Shown piece by piece: positions 7,136 to 14,020 of a stretch of 45,952 bases of DNA; positions within the stretch are counted from its first letter, which is position 1, and every line of letters begins with the position of its first letter. The DNA is taken from contig JAOTWB010000019.1 of assembly GCA_029863125.1 (NCBI GenBank), positions 1-45,952 of the forward strand. Reading direction: 5' to 3'. Below the pieces are notes generated by a model. It made no database searches. It was given only the letters and a program-made list of their open reading frames with translations, and was not told where the DNA came from. The stretch is from Gammaproteobacteria bacterium (GTDB lineage Bacteria > Pseudomonadota > Gammaproteobacteria > Steroidobacterales > Woeseiaceae). Made by a program: the position numbers and the translations under genes.

Positions 7136-9232
7136 GTGCAGCCAATCCGACACGAACAACGCAGCGAACAGACCAACCTGAACAAACTTCAGGCCAGCCT
7201 CGACGACCACCTGAGTAATCGTCTGAGCTTTGACGAACTTCGCATGCAGTGGATAACGAGTTTGGCGGGCAACCCGGAGATGCGCGGAGGCGCGCTGCGA
7301 CTCCTTTACAATCCGCCGCTCGGCGAACGTCTGGCTGACGTGAAGATCCTGTCCTTGAAGCGAATAGTCGAGACTGCGATTGATGACGATCCGGAGGACT
7401 GGACGGTTGAGATGGCCGGGCAGGAATCGACGGCGGCTTCGCCAGTCCTCGCCAGCAGGAAAAGCGGCAAAGCGCGAGGGCCCGCCGATATTGTCAAAGC
7501 GAACCCTGCTGAGGATCTCGCTCCCGGACGGGTTCTGATGGACCGATTCGTACTCGAGGAACCGCTAGGCAGAGGTGGTAGCGGCGTCGTGTACAGGGCG
7601 CGTGACCGCTTACGCCAAAGAAGCAATGCCGTAACCAACGAGATTGCGCTGAAAGTTCTCGGCGGAAATTTTTGTGCGGACGCGCAGCGGCTGGATCCTC
7701 TTCAGCACGAGGCATTACTGACGCAGGGCCTGTCTCACCCGAACATCGTCCGCGTTTATGACTTCCACCGCGATGGCGAGACGCGATTCCTGACGATGGA
7801 ACTGCTCGAGGGACACCTTCTGAGGTCCCTGTTTGCGCGAATCCAGCCGTCGGTTGTCTCGAAAGATCGCGCGGTCAAAATAATCGAAGGCATGTGCCTT
7901 GGGCTGGCGTATGCACACTCGAAAGGATTTGTGCACGCCGACTTCAAGCCGGGTAACGTTTTCCTGACGGCAGAAGACGAACCGAAGATTCTCGATTTCG
8001 GGCTTGCTCACTTTACCAAGCCGAAAGCTCAGACTGGCGACACACCATCGCCATCGAACGGCATGACGCTTCGGGCGACCACGCCGGCCTACGCCAGCTG
8101 TAATCGGCTGGAAGGCGGTGATCCAGCCTTCAGTGACGACGTCTATTCCCTGTCGTGCGTAATTTATGAGCTGCTGGCGGGTCGGCATCCCTATCAACGC
8201 AAGTCCGCGACGGAGGCGCGTAAGCTTGGACTGAAGCCGGTCCGAATTGACGGCTTGACCGACGTGCAGTGGCGAACGCTTTTGGCCGGACTACGGTTTT
8301 CGAGTTCGGACGGCGCGACACAAGTACACGATATTCTCACGGCGTTCCGGGCGCCGTCGACGACGAAACCAGCGCGCGTTCCGGCTACAAAAAGGAAAGG
8401 GCGTTCCTGGACGCTGACAGCGACGGCAGCTGGGTTCGTAATTGGTGCCGGCCTGGTGCTTGCAATGACCTTGCTTGGCATCAAGCCTATCGATGCGCGC
8501 TACGTCGAATTGGCTCGCGAGTCGCGGTTCGGGCAATTCCTGCAGTCGACGTTCGGCTATCCCAAAGACGAGACAGGCCCGTCGGAGGTGATCTCGTCGC
8601 CGGGGACTTCGCCTGGCGTGGAGACATTGACAAGCGCTTTGGTGGTTGAATCCGAATTGGCGCCAGCGGCGCAAGAGGCGGAAACGGGCACGAGTGAATC
8701 CGAACTGTCGCTGTTGGTGCCTGAAGCCGCTGACCTTGGTGAATCCGCGGCGGTAGACGTTGGCGGGACTGACATTGGTCGTGCTAACGAGTGGATAGCC
8801 GTTCAAGGCGCAGACGATGATCTTTCGGTCGACGTCGCGTCGACGGAATCCGCCGAAGAGGTATTGCCAGCGGCAGCCACGGCGGGCGTAACGTCTTTCC
8901 AACTGGGTTCGGCCGTGTACTCCATCGGGGAAAACGGCCAGGCCCTCCCTGTTGAAATCTATCGGCAGGGCAATCTGGCGATCCCGGCAAGCGTTGAACT
9001 GACCACTTACGCCGGCTCTGCGGAGTCGGCAGTGGATTTCATGGATTTCGACCGCTACGACATCCGGTTTGCGGTGGGCGAAGCGAGCAAGACCGTCTTC
9101 ATACCGATTGTGGCTGATGCGCTCCCCGAAAGAAGCGAAGCGTTCCGGATCGCCCTGAGTAATTCGCTCGGCGAAGACATGCTGACCGAAGGATCGACCG
9201 CAACGGTCGTCATTATCGACGACGACACCTAG
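7136..9232 (+). CDS. Transmembrane Ser/Thr protein kinase with C-terminal Calx-beta domain
   Basis: 698 residues. An N-terminal region (1-130) precedes a Hanks-type kinase domain (about 138-400): glycine loop GRGGSGVVYRARD, ATP-binding Lys near 173 in ALKVLGG, catalytic segment HADFKPGN with Asp near 269, DFG near 287 and the DVYSLSCVIYELLAG helix. The usual HRD is HAD here, so this is a non-RD type kinase. One membrane span lies at about 424-449. A long acidic Ser/Glu-rich stretch leads to a Calx-beta domain (about 587-698; VDFMDFDRYDIRFAVGE, ending VVIIDDDT), a calcium-binding beta fold usually outside the cell. It may sense calcium or cell-surface ligands. GTG start; no paired phosphatase adjacent. 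Confidence 0.87.
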   Translation: MQPIRHEQRSEQTNLNKLQASLDDHLSNRLSFDELRMQWITSLAGNPEMRGGALRLLYNPPLGERLADVKILSLKRIVETAIDDDPEDWTVEMAGQESTAASPVLASRKSGKARGPADIVKANPAEDLAPGRVLMDRFVLEEPLGRGGSGVVYRARDRLRQRSNAVTNEIALKVLGGNFCADAQRLDPLQHEALLTQGLSHPNIVRVYDFHRDGETRFLTMELLEGHLLRSLFARIQPSVVSKDRAVKIIEGMCLGLAYAHSKGFVHADFKPGNVFLTAEDEPKILDFGLAHFTKPKAQTGDTPSPSNGMTLRATTPAYASCNRLEGGDPAFSDDVYSLSCVIYELLAGRHPYQRKSATEARKLGLKPVRIDGLTDVQWRTLLAGLRFSSSDGATQVHDILTAFRAPSTTKPARVPATKRKGRSWTLTATAAGFVIGAGLVLAMTLLGIKPIDARYVELARESRFGQFLQSTFGYPKDETGPSEVISSPGTSPGVETLTSALVVESELAPAAQEAETGTSESELSLLVPEAADLGESAAVDVGGTDIGRANEWIAVQGADDDLSVDVASTESAEEVLPAAATAGVTSFQLGSAVYSIGENGQALPVEIYRQGNLAIPASVELTTYAGSAESAVDFMDFDRYDIRFAVGEASKTVFIPIVADALPERSEAFRIALSNSLGEDMLTEGSTATVVIIDDDT

Positions 9233-9262
9233 CATCCGCGGGATTGCTGGCATCCAAACGGC

Positions 9263-9289
9263 AAAAAAAAGGCCCCGCGAAGGGGCCTT
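9263..9289 (-). terminator. Intrinsic terminator of the split tRNA-Leu
   Basis: On the minus strand AAGGCCCC, a short loop and GGGGCCTT form an eight-bp stem that runs into eight T. It begins nine bases beyond the CCA end of the tRNA-Leu 3' half at 9298, as expected for that gene. On the plus strand no T-tract follows, so it does not clearly end the kinase transcript. Confidence 0.85.
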
Positions 9290-9297
9290 CAGGTGTC

Positions 9298-9357
9298 TGG
9301 TGCCGAGAAGAGGACTTGAACCTCCACGGGGCTACGCCCCACTAGCACATGAAGCTA
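9298..9357 (-). pseudogene. tRNA-Leu(CAG) 3' half (separated by insertion)
   Basis: Read on the minus strand this holds the anticodon arm, a variable arm GGGGC-GTA-GCCCC, the T arm with GGTTCAAGTCC, the acceptor 3' strand TCTCGGC and ACCA. The 5' half is missing: upstream of the anticodon arm the sequence is unrelated. Its acceptor strand pairs with GCCGAGG of the 5' half at 11683-11689 (six Watson-Crick pairs and one G-U). Joining the two halves across the shared 18 bp gives a complete 88-base tRNA-Leu(CAG). The loop here reads TTCATGT, so the third anticodon base is T rather than G. It retains the terminator but has no promoter. Confidence 0.85.
9340..9357. repeat. att-like direct repeat, left copy
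   Basis: 18 bp, identical to 11644-11661 except one base (A at 9349 against C at 11653). It spans the anticodon arm of the split tRNA-Leu. Anticodon arms are a known crossover place for tyrosine integrases, so this pair is best read as attL/attR of an old integration. The unit from one copy to the next is 2304 bp. Confidence 0.75.
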
Positions 9358-9970
9358 CGTATCACGTGGGCAGCCCCGCCCATTCTGCGGGGAATCAATG
9401 GGTTAAGAATCGGTGGGCGGTAACCATGTGATATCTGTGGGGATCGTGGCCGTACCGAAAGTCGTACCGGTGTGACCCTAAATTGCATGAAATGGCGGTG
9501 TTTCCCGGTGGCACGCGCCATCCACAATGCTAGTACGGTCAACCGAACTCGATGAATCGTCAACAGAAGCCGTTTTACAGACGTCCTGAATCTGCGTTCC
9601 GATCTTGGTAGGAGTTGAGTGGTGCTTCGAGGTTGGCCTCTGTTGAGCGTTCTGAGGAGCTCTTGTGGCGGGATGCCTCGGCGAGGTGCCGTTCTCGAGG
9701 ACTTTGGGTCGTGGCTGCCAAAGCCCTAGAAGCTGCCGGTTAGCTGATACAAGTCAGTTAGGCAGAAAACCCAAGCCGACATTCGGAGTTACGACCGATT
9801 ATGCGAACATGTTCAACCATGAATGCTCTTAAACAATCGCCCCGGCTCGCTCTTATGAAAACAAAAGAATGAAATAGCGACTGGTACGCGTAAGAGACAA
9901 TTGGGGTTTAGGTCTGCTTATTGTAAAGTACGCTCAATTCGGCGACGCGAATCAATCGACACACCGGCTT
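9358..9970. other. 613-bp non-coding part of the insert
   Basis: No gene is supported: the longest frames are short and have composition unlike the neighbours. Next to the att-like repeat lie an inverted repeat (CCCCGC at 9374 with GCGGGG at 9387) and a tandem heptamer CGTACCG at 9451 and 9463, five bases apart, in the place where integrase arm or excisionase sites would be found. The rest, 9560-9960, is plain and GC-poorer than the core genes. Confidence 0.4.
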
Positions 9971-11119
9971 TCAGTCTGCCACTCTCGGGCGACTGAGCAT
10001 CGGCAGATAGCGCAGCGCGAAAAGCAGAAAGGCCAGTACCCAGGCGAGACTGGAAATAACGATCCAGTATCGATAGGACTCTCCGGCCACGATGCTTGCG
10101 ATGACTCGCACGATCGCCGCAAACTGAAGGAGTAAGAACGCAGTCATATCGATCCGGCTGGCGACAAGTTGCCGACCGGTATGCCCGAGAGTACTGCGCA
10201 TCATCATTGCGAGCATGAAGCTACTGATCGCCCCTATCGTGACAGCGTGTACCCATGCGCTGGCCGGCACGATATTCAGGGCGGCAAACGCGCGTAGCAG
10301 AAAAACGAACGGGAGCCAGGAATAGGCGACCGGCATCATCCAGAGCAACGGATTGTGAATCGTCCTGATTGGATCCCATAGCCCCAGACGGGTCGCGTGC
10401 GCAGCAGCGACAACGACAAAGAGTAGCGCCATCGGCCCGGATGCTAACGACCAGATTCCGGACACGATCGTAGCGAGAGCGACGAGAATCATGGCGGCAA
10501 AGGTGACGAACTCCACCCAGGGCTCGTGACGGGAGTTTGCCTCCGGTATGGCGTTCTTTGTAAACGCCGGGATCACCCTGCCGGCGACAATGGCCAGCAA
10601 AATTACAACAATATCGATGCTGGCGAAGAGGGACGTTCGTGCCAACTCGGCCGCCAGGTATCCCTGACTCGCGAGATGAAATGCGCCATGTGCCATTGCG
10701 AGCGCCAGAATAACGGCTATCACCTTGTAGTTACGAACGTTCTCGCTGCGAATAATGGGTATTGCTACAGCGATCCCAATGGCTGGCAAGAACGCGACAT
10801 CGACCATGGCGGCTATCGGCGCCGGGCCCACAATGATTAGCACTCGAGCCGCGAGCCAGAGTGCGGTCAGTCCTGCCAAAATGCTTCCGGTCGGCGTCGG
10901 TAACCCGGTCCAGTTGTGAACAGCCGTGAAAAGAAATCCCGCGATTACGGCCGCTGAGAAACCGAAGAGCATTTCATGGCTGTGCCAGACCACGCTGTGC
11001 AGGTACATACCCGTGCCCGAAAACCCCGCGAATGCGCGCAGCCAAACGACCAACGCAACGACGGCGAAGATGGCCGCCACGGAATAGAAAGGACGAAAGC
11101 CCAATTGAAAGAACGACAT
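9971..11119 (-). CDS. nnrS: NnrS family heme-copper membrane protein
   Basis: 382 residues, about twelve membrane spans. The N-terminal LGFRPFYSVAAIF and WHSHEMLFGF near residue 45, and later MMMRSTLGHTGRQL, are signature segments of NnrS, a haem- and copper-containing membrane protein that helps cells tolerate nitric oxide and nitrosative stress. It is the only cargo protein gene in the insert. The ATG at 11119 is directly preceded by a 17-bp palindrome and lacks a Shine-Dalgarno sequence; an in-frame TGA four codons upstream rules out a longer ORF with standard starts. A TAATAT -10-like box lies at 11149-11154. No other nitric oxide genes are adjacent. Confidence 0.9.
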   Translation of the reverse strand: MSFFQLGFRPFYSVAAIFAVVALVVWLRAFAGFSGTGMYLHSVVWHSHEMLFGFSAAVIAGFLFTAVHNWTGLPTPTGSILAGLTALWLAARVLIIVGPAPIAAMVDVAFLPAIGIAVAIPIIRSENVRNYKVIAVILALAMAHGAFHLASQGYLAAELARTSLFASIDIVVILLAIVAGRVIPAFTKNAIPEANSRHEPWVEFVTFAAMILVALATIVSGIWSLASGPMALLFVVVAAAHATRLGLWDPIRTIHNPLLWMMPVAYSWLPFVFLLRAFAALNIVPASAWVHAVTIGAISSFMLAMMMRSTLGHTGRQLVASRIDMTAFLLLQFAAIVRVIASIVAGESYRYWIVISSLAWVLAFLLFALRYLPMLSRPRVAD

Positions 11120-11120
11120 G

Positions 11121-11137
11121 AACTGACTCAGTCAGTT
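11121..11137. promoter_or_regulatory. Palindromic operator at the nnrS start codon
   Basis: AACTGACT-C-AGTCAGTT, a perfect eight-bp inverted repeat around one central base. It lies one base before the nnrS ATG and about 12 bp after a TAATAT box at 11149-11154, so a bound repressor would block transcription or the bound RNA hairpin would block ribosome entry. TetR-family operators often have this form; NsrR sites do not. No regulator gene is adjacent. Confidence 0.55.
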
Positions 11138-11274
11138 TCGAATCCGCAATATTACCGCAGTCGGCTTCCGTAAGCGTCCCGCACTTCAGAGACCACCCGC
11201 AACGAGAACCGCTTATTTGGGCCAATTTTTACTACGGCCTGAGAGCGAAGAAGAAGGTGCGAGTTAGCAGTCGA

Positions 11275-11397
11275 ATGAATGCTATTAACCCGACGCACAT
11301 AATGCGCCCAGAGGATTTTGCGGCCTATGACAAGGTCGTGTATTTCCCAAAAGAGATACGGGACTACTTCCTAAGCTTGCCTAAGAAGAAAAAATAG
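11275..11397 (+). CDS. Possible 40-residue small protein
   Basis: The frame starts at ATG 11275 and ends at TAG 11397: MNAINPTHIM, a mildly acidic middle (RPEDFAAYDKVVYFPKEIRD) and a lysine-rich end (SLPKKKK). The reading frame stays open upstream to at least 11161 without a start, so it could also be the tail of a broken gene. There is no clear ribosome site. It is antisense to nothing and lies inside the insert. No family recognised. Confidence 0.25.
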   Translation: MNAINPTHIMRPEDFAAYDKVVYFPKEIRDYFLSLPKKKK

Positions 11398-11412
11398 GCT
11401 CTTAAAAAAGAG
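11385..11412 (-). terminator. Weak terminator after the intact tRNA-Leu
   Basis: On the minus strand CTCTT-TTTT-AAGAG is followed by CCTATTTTTTCTTCTT. The stem is short (five bp, AT-rich) but is placed directly after the CCA end of the tRNA and is followed by a run of T. Confidence 0.4.
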
Positions 11413-11414
11413 AA

Positions 11415-11501
11415 TGGTGCCCAGGAGAGGACTTGAACCTCCACCTACTTACGTAGACCAGCACCTGAAGCTGGCGCGTCTACCAATTCCGCCACCTGGG
11501 C
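11415..11501 (-). tRNA. tRNA-Leu(CAG), intact
   Basis: 87 bases with encoded CCA. The acceptor GCCCAGG pairs fully with CCTGGGC; the D arm reads GCGGAATTGGTAGACGC; the anticodon arm CCAGC-TTCAGGT-GCTGG gives anticodon CAG (reads CUG leucine codons); the long class II variable arm is CTAC-GTAA-GTAG; the T arm contains GGTTCAAGTCC. It lies inside the insert, 142 bases downstream of the orphaned tRNA-Leu 5' half and on the same strand. D arms of the two are identical, while acceptor, anticodon stem and variable arm differ, so it is a paralogue and not a recent copy. No strong promoter of its own is seen. Confidence 0.95.
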
Positions 11502-11643
11502 ATTTCACTATCCAATCAGGTTTTACATCTTACTTTCAAACCGCATATACGACAGAATCCATACCAGTCGCATTGCCCGTGGTCGACCTGCCATTGTAAC
11601 CGCGTGATTCTCTGGTAGATTTTCATCACGAGTCACATAGCAT

Positions 11644-11661
11644 CACTAGCACCTGAAGCTA
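11644..11661. repeat. att-like direct repeat, right copy
   Basis: 18-bp partner of the repeat at 9340-9357, with one mismatch. It covers the complete anticodon arm of the tRNA-Leu 5' half (CTAGC-loop-GCTAG, itself palindromic). Confidence 0.75.
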
Positions 11662-11689
11662 GCGCGTCTACCAATTCCGCCACCTCGGC
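11644..11689 (-). pseudogene. tRNA-Leu(CAG) 5' half (separated by insertion)
   Basis: On the minus strand: acceptor GCCGAGG, TG, the D arm GCGGAATTGGTAGACGC, and an anticodon arm with loop TTCAGGT (anticodon CAG). Past the anticodon stem the sequence changes to unrelated DNA (TGATGCTATGTGAC), where a variable arm should be. It keeps a strong stable-RNA promoter at 11732-11761. The missing half is found 2.3 kb away at 9298-9357. Confidence 0.85.
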
Positions 11690-11731
11690 AGGTCCGGAAC
11701 CGCGTACAATTGCAGTCCCGACGGGGGGCGC

Positions 11732-11761
11732 ACTGTACTCAAAGCGGTCGCAACCTGTCAA
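11732..11761 (-). promoter_or_regulatory. Stable-RNA promoter of the split tRNA-Leu
   Basis: Minus strand: TTGACA, 18-base spacer, TACAGT, followed by the GC-rich discriminator GCGCCCCCC typical of stringently controlled tRNA and rRNA promoters. Transcription would run through the tRNA-Leu 5' half and then into the intact tRNA-Leu 142 bases further on. It lies back-to-back with the start region of rnr. Confidence 0.75.
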
Positions 11762-11773
11762 TCGTATCTTCAT

Positions 11774-14020
11774 GTGTTCAATGCACCGGAGCCGCATCAC
11801 TTGCCGCGTAAAACAGAAAAAAGCAAAAGCCCTCGCAAGAGGAAGCCCTACAAGCACCCTATGCCCAATCCCAACCAGCTCATAGACTTTCTAAATGAGG
11901 CCGGTAAACCGCTGAAAACCGAAGAAATTATGATAGGTTTCCGCCTCAAGGGGCAGCGTATGCGTTCGCTGTTGGTCGATCGTCTGTATGCCATGGTTCG
12001 CGCCGGGCAGGTACTGGAAAACCGCCGCGGTGAGTTTTGCCTGACGGCCAAGCTGGATCTGTTGACGGGAACGGTGAGTGGTCATCGCGACGGCTTCGGC
12101 TTCGTTGTCCGGGATGACGGCGAACCCGATGATGTCTATCTGTCGGCGACGCAAATGCGGTCCCTGTTCGATGGCGACCGCGTTGCCATTCGCATCACCG
12201 GGCTGGATCGTCGCGGCCGCGCCGAGGGCGAACTGGTCGACGTCCTCGAGCGCGGCACTCGCGAGGTAGCCGGCCAGTTCATCCGCGAACGCGGTATTGG
12301 CCTGGTCGTGCCGGACAATCCGAGGATTTCGCACCGCATCCTCATTCCAAAGGGAGAGGCAGGCAACGCCAGGGCCGGCGACATGGTCGTTGTCGATATT
12401 CTCGACTACCCGTCGCGTGTCGAGCAGGCTACCGGGCGCATTATCTCGGTCATCGGTGCGCCGGGCGACAAGGGGATAGCGACGGACATCGCGATCCATT
12501 CCCATTCCATACCGTTCAAGTGGCCGCAGGCCGTGTTGAACGAGGTCAAGAGGTACGGCAAGGACGTTCCGGCCAGCGCGAAACAAGGTCGAACGGACCT
12601 GCGTGAGGTGAACCTGGTCACGATCGACGGTGCGGATGCGCGTGATTTCGACGACGCCGTGTTCTGCGAAAAGAGTGGCAGCGGATGGCGGTTGCTGGTT
12701 GCAATTGCCGACGTTTCGCACTACGTCGGGGTCGGCTCGGAGCTCGACAGGGAAGCGACCCGGCGCGGCACGTCGGTGTATTTCCCGGATCGCGTAGTTC
12801 CGATGCTGCCCGAGGTGCTGTCCAACGGCCTATGCTCGCTGAACCCGAAAGTCGACCGGCTTTGCATGGTCTGCGAAATGCGCGTTAGCGGTGATGGAAA
12901 AGTGACGCGCTCCGAGTTTTACGAGGCCGTCATGCGCTCCAAGGCCAGGCTGACGTACAGCCAGGTGGCCGCTTTTCTTGACGGGAAATCGAAGCCGGCG
13001 TTGCCCAGCGACCTGCATTCGTCCATCAGGGAACTGTACTCGCTCTACAGAGCGTTCGCCCGTGCGCGCGCGCGGCGGGGCGCCATTGAAATAGACCTGC
13101 CGCAGACCAAGTTCAAGCTCAACAAGAACGGAGAGATCGACCGAATCGAAGTTGTGCCCCGAAACGATGCGCATCGCCTCATCGAGGAATGCATGATTGC
13201 CGCCAACGTGCAGGCGGCAAAGTTTCTCAAACGCCATCGAATACCCGGGCTGTATCGGGTGCACCCGAGGCCCGACCCGGATCGATTCAACGATCTGCGC
13301 CTTTACCTCGTTTCACTGGGTTTGAAAGTCGCGCATCCTGATCACGTCGAGCCGCGCCACTTCACATCGCTGATTGAACAAGTCAAAGGTCGCGCGGACA
13401 GCGCCGCCATCAGCATGGCGATGCTTCGTTCCCTGACGCATGCCGAATACTCGCCGACCAATGTGGGCCATTTCGGCCTCGCGCTCGAGTCGTATGCCCA
13501 TTTCACATCCCCGATTCGCCGCTACCCCGATTTGTTGGTGCATCGCGCCGTTCGGCATATGGTGCGAGGCGGCAAAGCGGGTCGCTACGACTACGGTCCG
13601 AAGGACATGGAGCGCCTGGGAATGATGAGTTCCTCACACGAGAAGCGTGCCGAAGAAGCGACGCGCGATGTCGAAGCATGGCTCAAGTGCCAGTACATGG
13701 AAGGCCATCTCGGCGACGAATTCGACGGGGTCATCACGGGCGTCACCAATTTCGGTCTTTTCGTGCAGATCACGGACCTGTTGACCGACGGTCTGGTTCA
13801 CGTCACCAGCCTGGCCAACGATTATTATCATTACGACGCCGGCTCGCAGCGCCTGGTCGGCGAGCGCAGCGGAGAAACATACGGACTCGGCGAAGCGATG
13901 CGCGTGCGGGTGCATCGTGTTGACATGGAAACGCGCAAGATCGATTTCCGACCGGTTGAAGCCGAACGGCGGAGGGCCCAAAAAGGACGTGCACCCGGGT
14001 CGAGGCAGCGACGAGCGTGA
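11774..14020 (+). CDS. rnr: Ribonuclease R
   Basis: 3'-5' exoribonuclease of the RNase II/R family that degrades structured RNA and takes part in rRNA and mRNA quality control. The 748-residue frame has a lysine-rich N terminus, cold-shock-like domains (about 80-250; GHRDGFGFVVRDDGEPDDVY), the RNB catalytic domain with the metal-binding aspartates in DARDFDDAVF near 290, and a C-terminal S1 domain (GVITGVTNFGLFVQI). E. coli RNase R is 813 residues. The start is uncertain: GTG 11774 is the longest frame, while an ATG at 11861 would begin at MPNPNQL. It overlaps rlmB, the usual partner. Confidence 0.95.
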   Translation: MFNAPEPHHLPRKTEKSKSPRKRKPYKHPMPNPNQLIDFLNEAGKPLKTEEIMIGFRLKGQRMRSLLVDRLYAMVRAGQVLENRRGEFCLTAKLDLLTGTVSGHRDGFGFVVRDDGEPDDVYLSATQMRSLFDGDRVAIRITGLDRRGRAEGELVDVLERGTREVAGQFIRERGIGLVVPDNPRISHRILIPKGEAGNARAGDMVVVDILDYPSRVEQATGRIISVIGAPGDKGIATDIAIHSHSIPFKWPQAVLNEVKRYGKDVPASAKQGRTDLREVNLVTIDGADARDFDDAVFCEKSGSGWRLLVAIADVSHYVGVGSELDREATRRGTSVYFPDRVVPMLPEVLSNGLCSLNPKVDRLCMVCEMRVSGDGKVTRSEFYEAVMRSKARLTYSQVAAFLDGKSKPALPSDLHSSIRELYSLYRAFARARARRGAIEIDLPQTKFKLNKNGEIDRIEVVPRNDAHRLIEECMIAANVQAAKFLKRHRIPGLYRVHPRPDPDRFNDLRLYLVSLGLKVAHPDHVEPRHFTSLIEQVKGRADSAAISMAMLRSLTHAEYSPTNVGHFGLALESYAHFTSPIRRYPDLLVHRAVRHMVRGGKAGRYDYGPKDMERLGMMSSSHEKRAEEATRDVEAWLKCQYMEGHLGDEFDGVITGVTNFGLFVQITDLLTDGLVHVTSLANDYYHYDAGSQRLVGERSGETYGLGEAMRVRVHRVDMETRKIDFRPVEAERRRAQKGRAPGSRQRRA

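Larger units (their letters stand above)
11138..11414. other. 277-bp region between nnrS and tRNA-Leu
   Basis: Contains the presumed nnrS promoter (TAATAT at 11149-11154, minus strand), a possible 40-codon frame at 11275-11397 and, at the right edge, a T-rich sequence after the tRNA on the minus strand. Nothing else is recognised. Confidence 0.4.
9340..11661. mobile_element. 2.3-kb insert inside tRNA-Leu, integrase lost
   Basis: DNA between the two halves of a tRNA-Leu(CAG) gene, bounded by 18-bp direct repeats. It holds nnrS, a possible 40-codon frame and a complete tRNA-Leu(CAG), all else being non-coding. No integrase, transposase or terminal inverted repeat is visible, so it looks like the remnant of a larger integrated element. 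The insert did not rebuild the tRNA at either end, unlike most tRNA-targeting elements; instead it carries a whole tRNA of the same anticodon. Whether the insert is mobile today is doubtful. Confidence 0.65.

Noticed and set aside
8291..9253. 320-codon minus-strand frame opposite the Calx-beta kinase
   Set aside because: Arg/Phe-rich composition, no ribosome site; the kinase frame explains the DNA.
9560..9960. Integrase or transposase remnant in the insert
   Set aside because: Reading all frames, I found no recognisable integrase motif (R-HxxR-Y) or transposase fragment.
11415..11689. Simple tandem duplication of tRNA-Leu as the cause of the half gene
   Set aside because: The missing 3' half, with matching acceptor strand, variable arm and terminator, exists at 9298; the acceptor of the intact tRNA (GCCCAGG) does not match the 5' half (GCCGAGG).
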